Shown here: positions 8,166 through 16,283 of the stretch, one piece after another
Layout of the letters: the number at the start of each line of letters is the position of its first letter
How positions within the stretch are numbered: the stretch's first letter is position 1
Source: Chryseobacterium aquifrigidense
GTDB lineage: Bacteria; Bacteroidota; Bacteroidia; Flavobacteriales; Weeksellaceae
Assembly: GCF_006716485.1 (NCBI RefSeq)
Contig: NZ_VFPD01000001.1
Coordinates: 1,239,096-1,303,095 of the forward strand
DNA: 64,000 nt
Direction of reading: 5' to 3'
Translations under genes and position numbers: made by a program
Notes under the pieces: model-generated
The model's database searches: none
What the model was told of the DNA's origin: nothing
Seen by the model: the letters and a program-made list of their open reading frames with translations, nothing else

Positions 8166-9575
8166 TTAAAAAATCCACCATTCTGTTCGTATTCCGAAAT
8201 AGGTCCCGAATCTTTTCGCTCCTGACTGCTGTAAAAACGGTGAATATAGACTGTTCATAGCCTCATCATTATATCTTGATACTTCTGCAATAAAACGGAT
8301 GTGAGGTCTTGCCCAGACACTTCTTTCCGCAGTAGGAACAATGGTGGGAGCCAGAACAAGTTTCATCATCGAGGCGGCATCCTGGGTTCCGTTTTTTCGG
8401 GTTGCATAGTGAAACTCGGAGAGAATATGGAACCAGTTGTTACAATAATAAGTGGCTCTGATTCCGGTATTAAATTCTGTTTTCCTGTTGAAAATTTCAC
8501 GGTTGTAATAGTCCGGAGCTTTATCAATACTGGTGGATCCTCCCTTACTTTTGGTAAAAACGGCATAAGGATTAAGCGACCAGCGGTGGGAGATATTCCA
8601 GAGGAAATGTTCAACAACCGTAAAAGAGTAAGCCCCTTTATATGTTTTTGTGGTCTCATCAGGAGCTCCATAGGTGCGCCAGGTCTGTGTATTTCCATTA
8701 TCGCCGCCATTGGCAATTCCTGTTCCGTACCTTACAGAGAACTGATTGAATGAGCCCGGAATGGTTGTTGCCATATCTGTATTTAATTTAGCTCCAAAAA
8801 CCCAGCCCTGATCCGACGGATACTGTTCTACGGAGTTTTCCCCTGATCTTTCTACATGATGAAATTCTGCCAGTAATTTCAGCTTGTGTTTCGTATTTTT
8901 AAATGGCAGCGTCTGTTCCAGAACAAATACCTCTCTTTGCCTGTAGATAAGGTTTTTTGATCCGCTGATCACATTGGTATAAGAGTAGGGAGTGGAGTTG
9001 CTGGCCGCAGTGTCAATAGCTGCCGGGAAAAACATTGAAAACCTGGTGTTTTTATGCCGCAGTCCCCAGCCGGTTGCCGAATGGTCATCAAAATAAAAGT
9101 AATCCGCAATGTGAATATCATCGTATCTCAGCCATCTTGATCCTGCCCAGACATCCCAGTCACTTCCCATAATGTTCCGGGCTTCTACAAATGCTTCCGG
9201 CAAGGCAATAATCATCCCCTGATTGGATTTTGAATCTACATTTCCCAGAAAAGTTCCTCCTGAATAAAAGCTTAGCCTCGCCTGCATATCGATCTTGGTA
9301 CTTTTTACACTGTCACCGTTTACTACAGGGCTAAAATGGAAGGCCGGCAGGAAATCTACATAATCTCCCTGATCCATTCTGCCGCCTAAAGATCCCTGAT
9401 TATTCAGATTCAGTTGCCTTCCTGTCTTTCCATCGGCATTCGGGGAATAACCTGCTCCGATTCTCCCGGTTGTGCCAAAGGAAAATTTCTTGTTGGTTAT
9501 TGTGATCTGGGCATTAATTCCCCTGCTGGCGCATATCAGTAAAATGCACCAGGCTAATAAAAGCTTTGTTTTCAT
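8166..9575 (-). CDS. Maltoporin-like carbohydrate porin (LamB superfamily)
   Basis: A 469-residue outer-membrane beta-barrel protein with a signal peptide (KLLLAWCILLICASRGINA, then QIT). The stretch DVWAGSRWLRYDDIHIADYFYFDDHSATGWGL corresponds to a well-conserved LamB/ScrY region. The protein ends in EWWIF, an aromatic terminal strand as expected for Bam-inserted barrels. It probably lets an oligosaccharide or sugar through the outer membrane. It lies between the sugar transporter (5-base gap) and epimerase genes in one operon. Use of a LamB-type porin instead of a SusCD pair is notable in a member of the Bacteroidota. Confidence 0.8.
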   Translation of the reverse strand: MKTKLLLAWCILLICASRGINAQITITNKKFSFGTTGRIGAGYSPNADGKTGRQLNLNNQGSLGGRMDQGDYVDFLPAFHFSPVVNGDSVKSTKIDMQARLSFYSGGTFLGNVDSKSNQGMIIALPEAFVEARNIMGSDWDVWAGSRWLRYDDIHIADYFYFDDHSATGWGLRHKNTRFSMFFPAAIDTAASNSTPYSYTNVISGSKNLIYRQREVFVLEQTLPFKNTKHKLKLLAEFHHVERSGENSVEQYPSDQGWVFGAKLNTDMATTIPGSFNQFSVRYGTGIANGGDNGNTQTWRTYGAPDETTKTYKGAYSFTVVEHFLWNISHRWSLNPYAVFTKSKGGSTSIDKAPDYYNREIFNRKTEFNTGIRATYYCNNWFHILSEFHYATRKNGTQDAASMMKLVLAPTIVPTAERSVWARPHIRFIAEVSRYNDEAMNSLYSPFLQQSGAKRFGTYFGIRTEWWIF

Positions 9576-9580
9576 AGGAA

Positions 9581-10825
9581 TTATTTAAAGGTTTTAGGCT
9601 TGTAGAATTTTAATGCAAATAATAAAATCACCACATAGCAGAGAATAGGAAGGAGATAGGCGTGGGCAATATCTTTTTCTGCAATTCTGCCCATGATCGG
9701 AGGGAAAACAGCTCCTCCAAACATTGCCATAACCAGGAATGATGAAGCCTGCTGAACTTTTGAACCTAATCTTTTAAGTCCGAGACTGAAAATGGTAGGG
9801 TACATTACACTCAGAAACAGGTTGAGCAAAATCAGACTGACAAATGATACCCATCCTAAACTTTGGGAAATAATCAGGCACAGAACAATATTGCACATGG
9901 TAAAGATAGCCAGCAGTTTGTTGGGAGCGATAAACCTCATCAGGAACGTTCCGATAAATCTTCCGATCATCATCATTGCCATACTTAAAGAAAAATAATA
10001 GGAAGCCTGTATCTCCGGAAGGTGCATTTTTTCAACACCATAATTGATAAAATAAGCCCACGTTCCACCTTGTGCAGCAATATTGAAAAACTGGGCAATG
10101 ACTGCAAATATAAAGTGTCTCTGCTTATAGAGGGGAGCATGTGGATCTGATACAGCCAGATCATCTCCTTTCTCATTTTCCGAAATGAGTATATCTTCCG
10201 CATGAGGGTCTTTCAGATCAGGAACTCGTATAAAGCTGAAAATAATGGTAATCGCGAGAATGACAATACCAATCCATGTATAAAGATTTTTTACAGAATC
10301 CAGAGATCCTGTTCCGGAATCAGGCGCTCCGAAAATGAAATATCCTCCCAGCAAAGGACCAATAATAGCTCCCAGACCGTTAAAAGACTGGGCAAAATTA
10401 ACCCTCTGATCACTGGTTCTTTCATCCCCCAAAGCAGCTACAAAAGGGTGGGCTACCGTTTCAAGGGTTGCCATTCCCATTGCCAGAACAAATAGCGCCA
10501 ACCTGAAAAATTCAAATGAAGAAGTATTAGCTGCAGGAATAAACAAAAAAGATCCCAGTGCAAACAATGAAAGTCCCAGAATAACACCCAATTTATAACC
10601 GAATTTTTTCATAAACAGACCTGCCGGAATGCCCATCAATGCATAAGCCCCAAAAATGGAAAGCTGTACCAGCCCTGATTTGGATTTAGAAATGTGAAGG
10701 ACATTCTGGAAATGCTTGTTCAGGACATCTCCCATGGTAAGGGCAATGGCCCAGAAAAAGAATAGAGAGGTAACAAAAGAAAGGATGACATAGTATTTCT
10801 TATCTGTAAATTTTGGAGTATTCAT
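9581..10825 (-). CDS. Sugar MFS transporter, FucP/glucose-galactose porter type
   Basis: A 414-residue inner-membrane protein with about 12 hydrophobic segments. Family signatures include FFFWAIALTMGDVLNKHFQ near the N-terminus, the FGAYALMGIPAGLFMKKFGYK loop motif, and VAHPFVAALGDERTSDQRVNFAQSFNGLGAIIGPLLGG in the fourth and fifth helices, a region diagnostic of FucP-like sugar:proton symporters. Family members carry fucose, glucose, galactose, fructose and related sugars. It is encoded between the PfkB kinase gene (12-base gap) and the porin gene and so is the probable cytoplasmic-membrane step of the locus. Confidence 0.92.
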   Translation of the reverse strand: MNTPKFTDKKYYVILSFVTSLFFFWAIALTMGDVLNKHFQNVLHISKSKSGLVQLSIFGAYALMGIPAGLFMKKFGYKLGVILGLSLFALGSFLFIPAANTSSFEFFRLALFVLAMGMATLETVAHPFVAALGDERTSDQRVNFAQSFNGLGAIIGPLLGGYFIFGAPDSGTGSLDSVKNLYTWIGIVILAITIIFSFIRVPDLKDPHAEDILISENEKGDDLAVSDPHAPLYKQRHFIFAVIAQFFNIAAQGGTWAYFINYGVEKMHLPEIQASYYFSLSMAMMMIGRFIGTFLMRFIAPNKLLAIFTMCNIVLCLIISQSLGWVSFVSLILLNLFLSVMYPTIFSLGLKRLGSKVQQASSFLVMAMFGGAVFPPIMGRIAEKDIAHAYLLPILCYVVILLFALKFYKPKTFK

Positions 10826-10837
10826 ATCGTAGGTTTT

Positions 10838-11752
10838 TTAAGAGGTTTTACAGCTATTCTTTTCTCTGAATGCCTTGAATTCTTCATAGGTGTAATCCGG
10901 GCATGCTCCCGATTTCGAAGTGATAAAAGCACCCAGTGAAGTTGCCTGTTTCATGATCTCTTCCGGAGATCTTCCCTGAATTCTTTTAGACATGAAACCG
11001 GCCAGAAAAGAATCGCCACTTCCCACAGTATCTGCAATTTCAATTTGAACTGCGGAGAAATTATAAACGGTACCTCCCACAAAATACCGGGCACCTTTAC
11101 TTCCCTTGGTCAGCACAATTTCATTGAGGTTAAAATAAGCCTGAAGATGTCTGATACTTGTATCTTCATCAATATATTCTTCACCCAGATATTCCAGAAT
11201 TGTTCTGAGCTCCGCTTTATTCATTTTAACAAGATCAGCTTTATGCAATAACTTTTTAATAAACTCAAAATCAATAAAAGGAGGCCGGAAATTAACATCA
11301 AAAACCCTGAATTTTGAATGTTCCAAAAGTTCGAGCAGTGTATTCCGGGACATTTCATTTCTTGTGATCAGACTTCCGAAAACAAATGCTTCAGAATTCT
11401 GAATCAGTTCTTTATGTTCCGGCAGTGGCTGAATATAGTCCCAGGCAACTTCCTCAACAATGTCATATGAAGCCTCTCCATGCTCATCAAAATCTGCAAT
11501 TACTGTCCCTGTAGCCTTTTCAGCATCTACCTGTATGGAGGCTGTCGTTATTCCCCAGTCCTGAATCTGATTAAGAAGGCGGTGTCCTAATTCATCATTT
11601 CCTATACGGCTGAGCATTCTGGTATCGATTCCCATTTTAAAAAGATTGTAGGCAACATTAAATGGTGCACCACCAGCTCTGGATCCTGTAGGGAAAATGT
11701 CCCACAGAACCTCTCCAAAACATACAACATGGCTTAAATTATTTTTTATCAT
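10838..11752 (-). CDS. PfkB family carbohydrate kinase, probable fructokinase
   Basis: A 304-residue ribokinase-superfamily enzyme. It has the N-terminal FGEVLWDIFPTGSRAGGAPFNVAYNL substrate-binding glycines (first PfkB signature) and the C-terminal DTVGSGDSFLAGFM, which contains the catalytic Asp and anion hole (second signature). The start of the protein resembles bacterial fructokinases, which make fructose-6-phosphate. It is the first gene of the series leading to transporter, porin and epimerase. A perfect 12-base palindrome of LacI operator type lies immediately before its start. Ketohexokinase activity on another rare ketose is possible. Confidence 0.9.
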   Translation of the reverse strand: MIKNNLSHVVCFGEVLWDIFPTGSRAGGAPFNVAYNLFKMGIDTRMLSRIGNDELGHRLLNQIQDWGITTASIQVDAEKATGTVIADFDEHGEASYDIVEEVAWDYIQPLPEHKELIQNSEAFVFGSLITRNEMSRNTLLELLEHSKFRVFDVNFRPPFIDFEFIKKLLHKADLVKMNKAELRTILEYLGEEYIDEDTSIRHLQAYFNLNEIVLTKGSKGARYFVGGTVYNFSAVQIEIADTVGSGDSFLAGFMSKRIQGRSPEEIMKQATSLGAFITSKSGACPDYTYEEFKAFREKNSCKTS

Positions 11753-11758
11753 AATAGG

Positions 11759-11770
11759 TTAAACGTTTAA
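11759..11770. promoter_or_regulatory. LacI-family operator upstream of the sugar operon
   Basis: TTAAACGTTTAA is a perfect 12-base palindrome with the central CG typical of LacI-family operators. It lies 7 bases upstream of the kinase start and 35 bases after the LacI-type regulator gene, as expected for repression of the kinase-transporter-porin-epimerase unit. Confidence 0.75.
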
Positions 11771-11805
11771 GTTAATGTATAAAAAAATGTATTTTGTTTA
11801 ATTAC

Positions 11806-12813
11806 TTATTTAAAAGATGCTTTGGCAATAAGTTTTGCAGATAATGTTACCCTTTTCTCCGTTGCCGTATAATTATTGATTTGTCCGTCCAATAGCTTAA
11901 TAGCCTCCTCAGCCATCGCTTCAATAGGCTGTTGGATATAGGTGATTTCTGTAGGGAAAAGGTGATAGGTTTCCGTTTCATCAAATGCTATTACAGATAC
12001 CTGCTCCGGAACTTTTATATTATTTTTAACCAGATAGGAAAGTCCCGCGACTGCAAGTTTATTACTTGAAAAATAAAGTGCTGTATTTTCAGGACTTTTC
12101 CCTAATGTATTTTCAAGCTGAGAATGTACTTCCTCAGCAATATTTTCCAATCCTACCAGAATATGGCGTATTTCAACTGTTTTTTTGGAAGCGTGTACCG
12201 CTTTTTCAAAGCCATGCTGGCGATCCAGAAGGTGTGGAAGCTCAGTTTCATAGCCTATATAGATTATTTTGTCAAAGTTCTTATTAAGAAGTAAGCTGGT
12301 CGTATTCTCTGCTATTTCCTGATTGTTAATCGTAATACCAGGGACGGTTACCCCTTTAAGATATCTGTCAATTGTTACAACAGGATATTTAATATGCATA
12401 AGGTTTTCAAGAGTCTTTTCTGACCCTGCTACAGGAGCAACGATCATTCCGTCCACCTGCTGCTGTGAGAAAAGCTCAGTAAGTTTTTTGAACTTTTCTG
12501 CATTCTCGTCTGAGCTGCCAATGATAAGAGTATAGCCTAATTTTAAGGCTTTATCTTCAAGATTTCTTGCCATAAGAGAATAGAACTCATTGGAAATATC
12601 TGCAACAATAAGTCCCAGAAGCTTTGTTTTGTTAGTTTTAAGGCTTTTAGCGATCTTATTAGGAGTGTAGTTAATCGTTTCAGCAATTTCAAAAATTTTT
12701 TTCCGGGTCTCTTCGCTAATGCGCTGTCCTTCCTTTCTGTTGAGAACATACGATACTGTGGCCACGGAAACTCCTGCCAGCTTAGCAATATCTTTTATAG
12801 ATGACCTTTTCAT
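11806..12813 (-). CDS. LacI family transcriptional regulator
   Basis: A 335-residue regulator. The N-terminal helix-turn-helix SIKDIAKLAGVSVATVSYVLN and hinge helix (TPNKIAKSLKTNKTK) occupy residues 1-65. The remainder is a periplasmic-binding-protein-like sensor with LLGLIVADISNEFYS, QQQVDGMIVAPV and SVIAFDETETYHLFPTEITYIQQP. It most likely controls the sugar operon immediately downstream, and itself, since matching palindromes lie in front of both. The ligand is presumably the sugar or a phosphorylated form; not determinable from sequence. Confidence 0.93.
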   Translation of the reverse strand: MKRSSIKDIAKLAGVSVATVSYVLNRKEGQRISEETRKKIFEIAETINYTPNKIAKSLKTNKTKLLGLIVADISNEFYSLMARNLEDKALKLGYTLIIGSSDENAEKFKKLTELFSQQQVDGMIVAPVAGSEKTLENLMHIKYPVVTIDRYLKGVTVPGITINNQEIAENTTSLLLNKNFDKIIYIGYETELPHLLDRQHGFEKAVHASKKTVEIRHILVGLENIAEEVHSQLENTLGKSPENTALYFSSNKLAVAGLSYLVKNNIKVPEQVSVIAFDETETYHLFPTEITYIQQPIEAMAEEAIKLLDGQINNYTATEKRVTLSAKLIAKASFK

Positions 12814-13182
12814 TTATTTTTTAAAAGACAAAAATATTTCATAAAATAGTAAAAAAACAATAGTCTAATTTATTTGGTAGTTAAATAAAATGGTGTAATT
12901 TGGCGATTTTTTTTAATTTATTTAAGTTATTGAATTTTAGTTATTTACATTTTGTTGATTGGTGTAAATATTAACCGTTTGTTAAATTATCATGCAGTAA
13001 TTATTAATTTTGGTTAAACGTTTATTCTTTGAATTTTTAAAATTTCATCTAATTTTTATTTTCTGGAGCACTGAACACCAATTGTAAAGAAAAACGTACA
13101 GGTATTTTGTAATTAGTTTTATTTGGTTATATTTGAAATAAGTACTTTATGTACTAAAAAACTAACATATTAATAAACAACT
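12814..13182. promoter_or_regulatory. Intergenic region with two LacI-type sites and a divergent promoter
   Basis: This 369-base AT-rich spacer separates the LacI gene from the small six-Cys peptide gene. It contains a perfect TAAACGTTTA palindrome at 13015-13024 and a related imperfect site TTAACCGTTTGTTAA at 12971-12985, both matching the operator before the kinase gene, so autoregulation is likely. The right end holds the promoter of the peptide gene. No further gene was recognised. Confidence 0.6.
13106..13135 (+). promoter_or_regulatory. Promoter of six-Cys peptide gene 1
   Basis: TTTG at 13106-13109 and TATATTTG at 13128-13135 with an 18-base spacer match the Bacteroidota consensus. 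The start codon is 47 bases further on. The same TATATTTGAAAT string precedes the second peptide gene at 14528. Confidence 0.7.
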
Positions 13183-13353
13183 ATGAAAAATTTAAAGAAA
13201 ATTACAAGAGATCAAATGAAAAATGTTCAGGGAGCAGGGACTCCAATTACATGTCCTGCAAAGTACTATCTTAAATGCGAATCTATCTACGTTTGTGATC
13301 CTGACCAGGGTATTTATGATTGTGTTTGCTCTTGCGTACCTATCGGATCTTAA
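13183..13353 (+). CDS. GG-leader six-cysteine peptide 1 (bacteriocin-like precursor)
   Basis: A 56-residue precursor. The leader MKNLKKITRDQMKNVQGAG is of the double-glycine type (here GA before the predicted cut) and is followed by a core with six Cys spaced C-x7-C-x5-C-x8-C-x-C-x-C. The peptide at 14563 has almost the same leader and exactly the same Cys spacing with otherwise different residues. Leaders like this are seen in natural-product precursors of Bacteroidota that are cut by C39-peptidase transporters; no such transporter or modifying enzyme is in the window. The function (antimicrobial, signal or other) is unknown. A good promoter precedes it and a terminator follows. Confidence 0.8.
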   Translation: MKNLKKITRDQMKNVQGAGTPITCPAKYYLKCESIYVCDPDQGIYDCVCSCVPIGS

Positions 13354-13373
13354 TAAAAATGTTTACATAAAAA

Positions 13374-13403
13374 ATCAAGCCTTCTCTTTGAGAGGGCTTT
13401 TTT
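13374..13403 (+). terminator. Terminator after six-Cys peptide gene 1
   Basis: Stem AAGCCTTCTC (13377-13386) with GAGAGGGCTT (13390-13399), one wobble pair, three-base loop, then a T-run. It begins 24 bases after the stop codon. Confidence 0.75.
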
Positions 13404-13595
13404 GCTATAATCCTTCAGACAAATAGTTTTTTGATTAAAGAATAAGAGTTTCTGCGTTTTTCCAGTTATCCCCTAGAACTCATTCATAGTAATGATATTT
13501 GAATTTGCAGTAAAAATCAATTATTTACATTTATCTACCTCTTTTTCAATCCAAGAATTCCAACAGAATAAACTAGATTTGGAAAAAAATAAAAC

Positions 13596-14339
13596 ATGGA
13601 ATTTTCCCCTTTTAATCCTGTGATTAAGTTTTGTCTCCAAGGAATGGGCTTTGAAGACAAAGGAATGCCTGATGAAGCAGCTCAGTTATTTTTGAAAGCC
13701 TGGCAGGAAGCTTCGGATGATCATGAAAAGTTTCTGGCAGCTTTTTATCTGTCACGTCATCAGAAAACAGTTGCCGATCGGTTAAAATGGCTTGAAACTT
13801 CGTTAGAGTTTGCTTTAAAAATGAATGATGATACCGTTAAAAGTGCCTTACCTTCTCTTTATAGGAATATTTCAATATGCTATGATGATCTGGGAGATAC
13901 AGAGAAATCAAAAAAAAATGCTGAATTATCGGTTTTGCTTCAAAGCCATCCGTCTGATAAAGGTCCTTTTTACCACGGTACAAAAGCCGACTTACAGATT
14001 GGAGATCTGTTAACAGCAGGCGGAAATTCTAATTACAAATCTGAGTTTACAATGAATCATATCTACTTTACCGCTTTAACCAATGGGGCAGGCCTTGCTG
14101 CTGCACTGGCCAAAGGCGATGGGGCAGAGCGTGTATATATTGTAGAGCCCACAGGTAATTTTGAAAATGATCCCAACGTAACAGATAAGAAGTTTCCGGG
14201 AAATCCAACCCGCTCTTACCGATCCGAAATGCCTCTGAAAATTATCGGAGAAATCACAGAATGGAACAAGCCAACTCCTGAAGACCTTCAGAAATTTCGT
14301 GAAAAACTGGAAAATAGTAACGGAGATATCATCAATTAA
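13596..14339 (+). CDS. arr: Helical-repeat/rifamycin ADP-ribosyltransferase (Arr) fusion
   Basis: A 247-residue protein. Residues about 1-120 are helical and TPR-like (GMGFEDKGMPDEAAQLFLKAW, then SICYDDLGDTEKSKKNAELS). Residues about 122-245 form an Arr domain: GPFYHGTKADLQIGDLL (catalytic-triad His), HIYFTAL (Tyr), YIVEPTGNFENDPN (Asp) and FPGNPTRSYRS. Arr enzymes transfer ADP-ribose from NAD to the C23 hydroxyl of rifamycins and inactivate them; classical forms are about 140-150 residues without the N-terminal part. The gene stands alone between the two six-Cys peptide genes, without a clear partner. ATG 13596 begins the helical region; no signal peptide. Confidence 0.88.
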   Translation: MEFSPFNPVIKFCLQGMGFEDKGMPDEAAQLFLKAWQEASDDHEKFLAAFYLSRHQKTVADRLKWLETSLEFALKMNDDTVKSALPSLYRNISICYDDLGDTEKSKKNAELSVLLQSHPSDKGPFYHGTKADLQIGDLLTAGGNSNYKSEFTMNHIYFTALTNGAGLAAALAKGDGAERVYIVEPTGNFENDPNVTDKKFPGNPTRSYRSEMPLKIIGEITEWNKPTPEDLQKFREKLENSNGDIIN

Positions 14340-14452
14340 TCATAAATCATATAAATTTTGGAAAAAAGCGGGTTATGATTACACTCATAAAAGCCGGAAT
14401 GAATATTTCATACATTTGGGATAAGTTTTTCATTCATCCAATAATAGTTTTG

Positions 14453-14475
14453 AGCCTCTTTTTTAGAGGCTTTTC
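14453..14475 (+). terminator. Terminator downstream of arr
   Basis: A perfect seven-base stem AGCCTCT (14453-14459) and AGAGGCT (14465-14471) with a T-loop and short T-tail. It lies 113 bases after the arr stop codon. Confidence 0.65.
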
Positions 14476-14527
14476 GTGTAAAAAGTTAAATTTTTCACAA
14501 ATTAAATCGCTCTTTAATGAATATTCT

Positions 14528-14535
14528 TATATTTG
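14528..14535 (+). promoter_or_regulatory. -7 element of six-Cys peptide gene 2
   Basis: TATATTTG matches TAnnTTTG and is identical, with its AAAT extension, to the element before peptide gene 1. The start codon is 27 bases downstream. No clear TTTG is seen at -33. Confidence 0.55.
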
Positions 14536-14562
14536 AAATGAATTAAAACATTTTTTAAAACC

Positions 14563-14748
14563 ATGAAAAATTTAAAGAAAATCTCGAGAGAAGAATTAAA
14601 AGCAGTTAAAGGAGCAGGACCTAATGTTCCACAATGTCCTCCAGGTGCTTTATGGAGATGTGAAGCCATCGGAGTTTGTTCAGAAGAATTTGATCAGTGG
14701 GACTGCCTTTGTGGTTGCTATCCTGTAACGCTTCCTTTTCCAAGATAA
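14563..14748 (+). CDS. GG-leader six-cysteine peptide 2 (bacteriocin-like precursor)
   Basis: A 61-residue precursor with leader MKNLKKISREELKAVKGAG and a Pro-rich core whose six Cys are spaced C-x7-C-x5-C-x8-C-x-C-x-C, exactly as in the peptide at 13183. The core otherwise differs (for example PNVPQCPPGALW and a TLPFPR tail). The leader is the strongest similarity between the two and indicates a shared export and cleavage route. Whether the Cys form disulfides, bind metal or are modified cannot be told from sequence. The two genes lie 1.2 kb apart in the same direction with arr between them, and each has its own promoter and terminator. Confidence 0.82.
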   Translation: MKNLKKISREELKAVKGAGPNVPQCPPGALWRCEAIGVCSEEFDQWDCLCGCYPVTLPFPR

Positions 14749-14751
14749 AAC

Positions 14752-14778
14752 AAAGCCCTCTTTTTCAGAGGGTTTTTC
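14752..14778 (+). terminator. Terminator after six-Cys peptide gene 2
   Basis: Stem GCCCTCT (14755-14761) with AGAGGGT (14767-14773) and a T-tail, directly after the stop codon. Confidence 0.7.
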
Positions 14779-14787
14779 ATTTTTAAT

Positions 14788-14820
14788 AAAAAACAGCCAC
14801 AATGAAATATTGTGGCTGCC
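14788..14820 (-). terminator. Terminator for the GINT-motif secreted protein gene
   Basis: Perfect ten-base stem CAGCCACAAT (14794-14803) with ATTGTGGCTG (14809-14818), followed on the minus strand by a T-run. It is 24 bases beyond the stop of the minus-strand gene. Confidence 0.8.
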
Positions 14821-14843
14821 TTTTTGAAATCAAATATCGACTA

Positions 14844-15527
14844 TTATAAAGATCTGGAGCGGGCAATATTAATAAGGTACACAAGGTGTGCGTACATGCT
14901 TCGCTTTACAGACTCTACTTTTATATCTCCGGTTGCCTGGTTAATGGTCGTTACCAGATCCGTATTACATTGGCCGGCAAAATTTCCACTTCCCAGATAG
15001 TTCACGGTATTGGTACTGGGATAAGAAATTCTGGGATAGTCAGGAGCTGTCTGATTGGCAACGGGAGTTGCGCCTGCAAATCCTTTGTTATCAACATATC
15101 GTGCTGTCCAGGTTCCTAAAAACTGTCCATTCCCGGTATTAATTCCTTGTCCCACAATAATCTGAGTATCTACAGGATTGCTGAAACCTGTACAAGAGGA
15201 GTAATGGTTTACAGAAACGGTACAGGAAGAAGCATTATCACCTGGTTGAAAGCATTTTCCTTCGTATATAGTGGACCTTTGTTCACTGGAAGAGGTTGAA
15301 GTGTTCAGTATAGCTTTTGGAGCAAAAATTTCTTCTGGGGAAATAAGAGTTAAAACCCCTTGTGCATCCGCCGCAACAATTTTTTTTTCAGCATTTGAAA
15401 GCCCTCTTACCCTTACAAGACCATTAACATCCAAAGTATGACTCGGAGTGGCGGTGTTAATCCCAACCTGTGCTGTTGAAGTGCCACAAATAGCAAGTGC
15501 TGCCAAAAATAATGTTTTTGTTTTCAT
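14844..15527 (-). CDS. Secreted protein with flavobacterial GINT..TLDVNG motif
   Basis: A 227-residue protein with a signal peptide (KTLFLAALAICGTSTA, then QVG). Immediately after it comes VGINTATPSHTLDVNG, a motif that opens many surface proteins of Flavobacteriia and resembles tail-fibre-like repeat starts. The remaining 170 residues contain four Cys (GKCFQPG, SSCTVSV, SSCTGF, GQCNTD) that could form two disulfides. There is no C-terminal sorting domain, so periplasmic or non-T9SS export is likely. The function is unknown. It stands alone, convergent with the six-Cys peptide gene. Confidence 0.75.
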   Translation of the reverse strand: MKTKTLFLAALAICGTSTAQVGINTATPSHTLDVNGLVRVRGLSNAEKKIVAADAQGVLTLISPEEIFAPKAILNTSTSSSEQRSTIYEGKCFQPGDNASSCTVSVNHYSSCTGFSNPVDTQIIVGQGINTGNGQFLGTWTARYVDNKGFAGATPVANQTAPDYPRISYPSTNTVNYLGSGNFAGQCNTDLVTTINQATGDIKVESVKRSMYAHLVYLINIARSRSL

Positions 15528-15911
15528 GTGATTTTTTGAAAAAGATTAAATTTTTCACTAAGGTAAGAAATATCTTTAAAATAGAATGCAAATGGCCTGA
15601 AATGTAATATAAACTAATTGTAAATGAATATTAAACATATTAATATCAAGCTTAATGTTCATTTTTTTAAATAAGTCAAATTTTATACAGACAGTATTTG
15701 TTTGAAAAATATTTGTATTTTAGCCGAAATATATTGTTTTTTAATAAACATATTGGGTGCTAATTAAAATTCAGATAATTTGAATGAAAAAATTAGTAGA
15801 TTTGCACGGAACAAAAAATAATAAATATTAAGCAATATTCTCTGTAACTGGATTTTTAGGAGGAAAGTATAAGAGAATAACAGGATTTTAGGTTATTAAA
15901 CTACTGAAACT
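15528..15911. other. Intergenic spacer, AT-rich
   Basis: This 384-base spacer is between divergent genes. A TAGATTTG element at 15797-15804 is a candidate -7 box for the lipoprotein gene at 15912, with an imperfectly spaced TTTG at 15779-15782. Nothing else was recognised. Confidence 0.4.
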
Positions 15912-16280
15912 ATGAAGAAACTTTTTTTACTTTTATTAACGGCATTTTTATTTATCGGTTGCAGCTCTGATGATGATACTATTTATGATTATGTAGGAAC
16001 ATGGTCTGGTTCTTATGAAGGAGCAGATAAAGGAGTCTGGAACTTTGTGGTAGATGAGAGTGGTAAAGTGGTAGGAACAATGCATTCCGATGTTAATAAT
16101 GAAAACTATAGCATTACCGGAAATCTGAGTGAGACCGGAGATCTTACCGCCCGAGTAGGACTTCCTTCGCAAGGAGATTTCAGAGGAACGTTAACGACAG
16201 AGAAAAAAGGAAACGGAAACTGGTCCAACTCACTTCCAACACCTGCAGTATCAGGAAGCTGGAAAGGAGAAAAGAAATAA
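15912..16280 (+). CDS. Small lipoprotein of unknown function
   Basis: A 122-residue lipoprotein. The signal peptide KKLFLLLLTAFLFIGC ends in a lipobox (FIGC) and is followed by SSDDD; an acidic patch after the Cys is associated with surface export of lipoproteins in Bacteroidota. The mature part is rich in Gly and beta-strand-like segments (YVGTWSGSYEG, WNFVVDESGKVVGTMHS, GSWKGEKK), suggesting a small lipocalin-like or beta-sandwich fold. No specific role can be assigned. It is monocistronic, with a terminator just behind it. Confidence 0.75.
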   Translation: MKKLFLLLLTAFLFIGCSSDDDTIYDYVGTWSGSYEGADKGVWNFVVDESGKVVGTMHSDVNNENYSITGNLSETGDLTARVGLPSQGDFRGTLTTEKKGNGNWSNSLPTPAVSGSWKGEKK

Positions 16281-16283
16281 AAC

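Noticed and set aside
14372..14536. Plus-strand frame between arr and six-Cys peptide gene 2
   Set aside because: It reads straight through the terminator hairpin at 14453-14475 and lacks any protein-like character.
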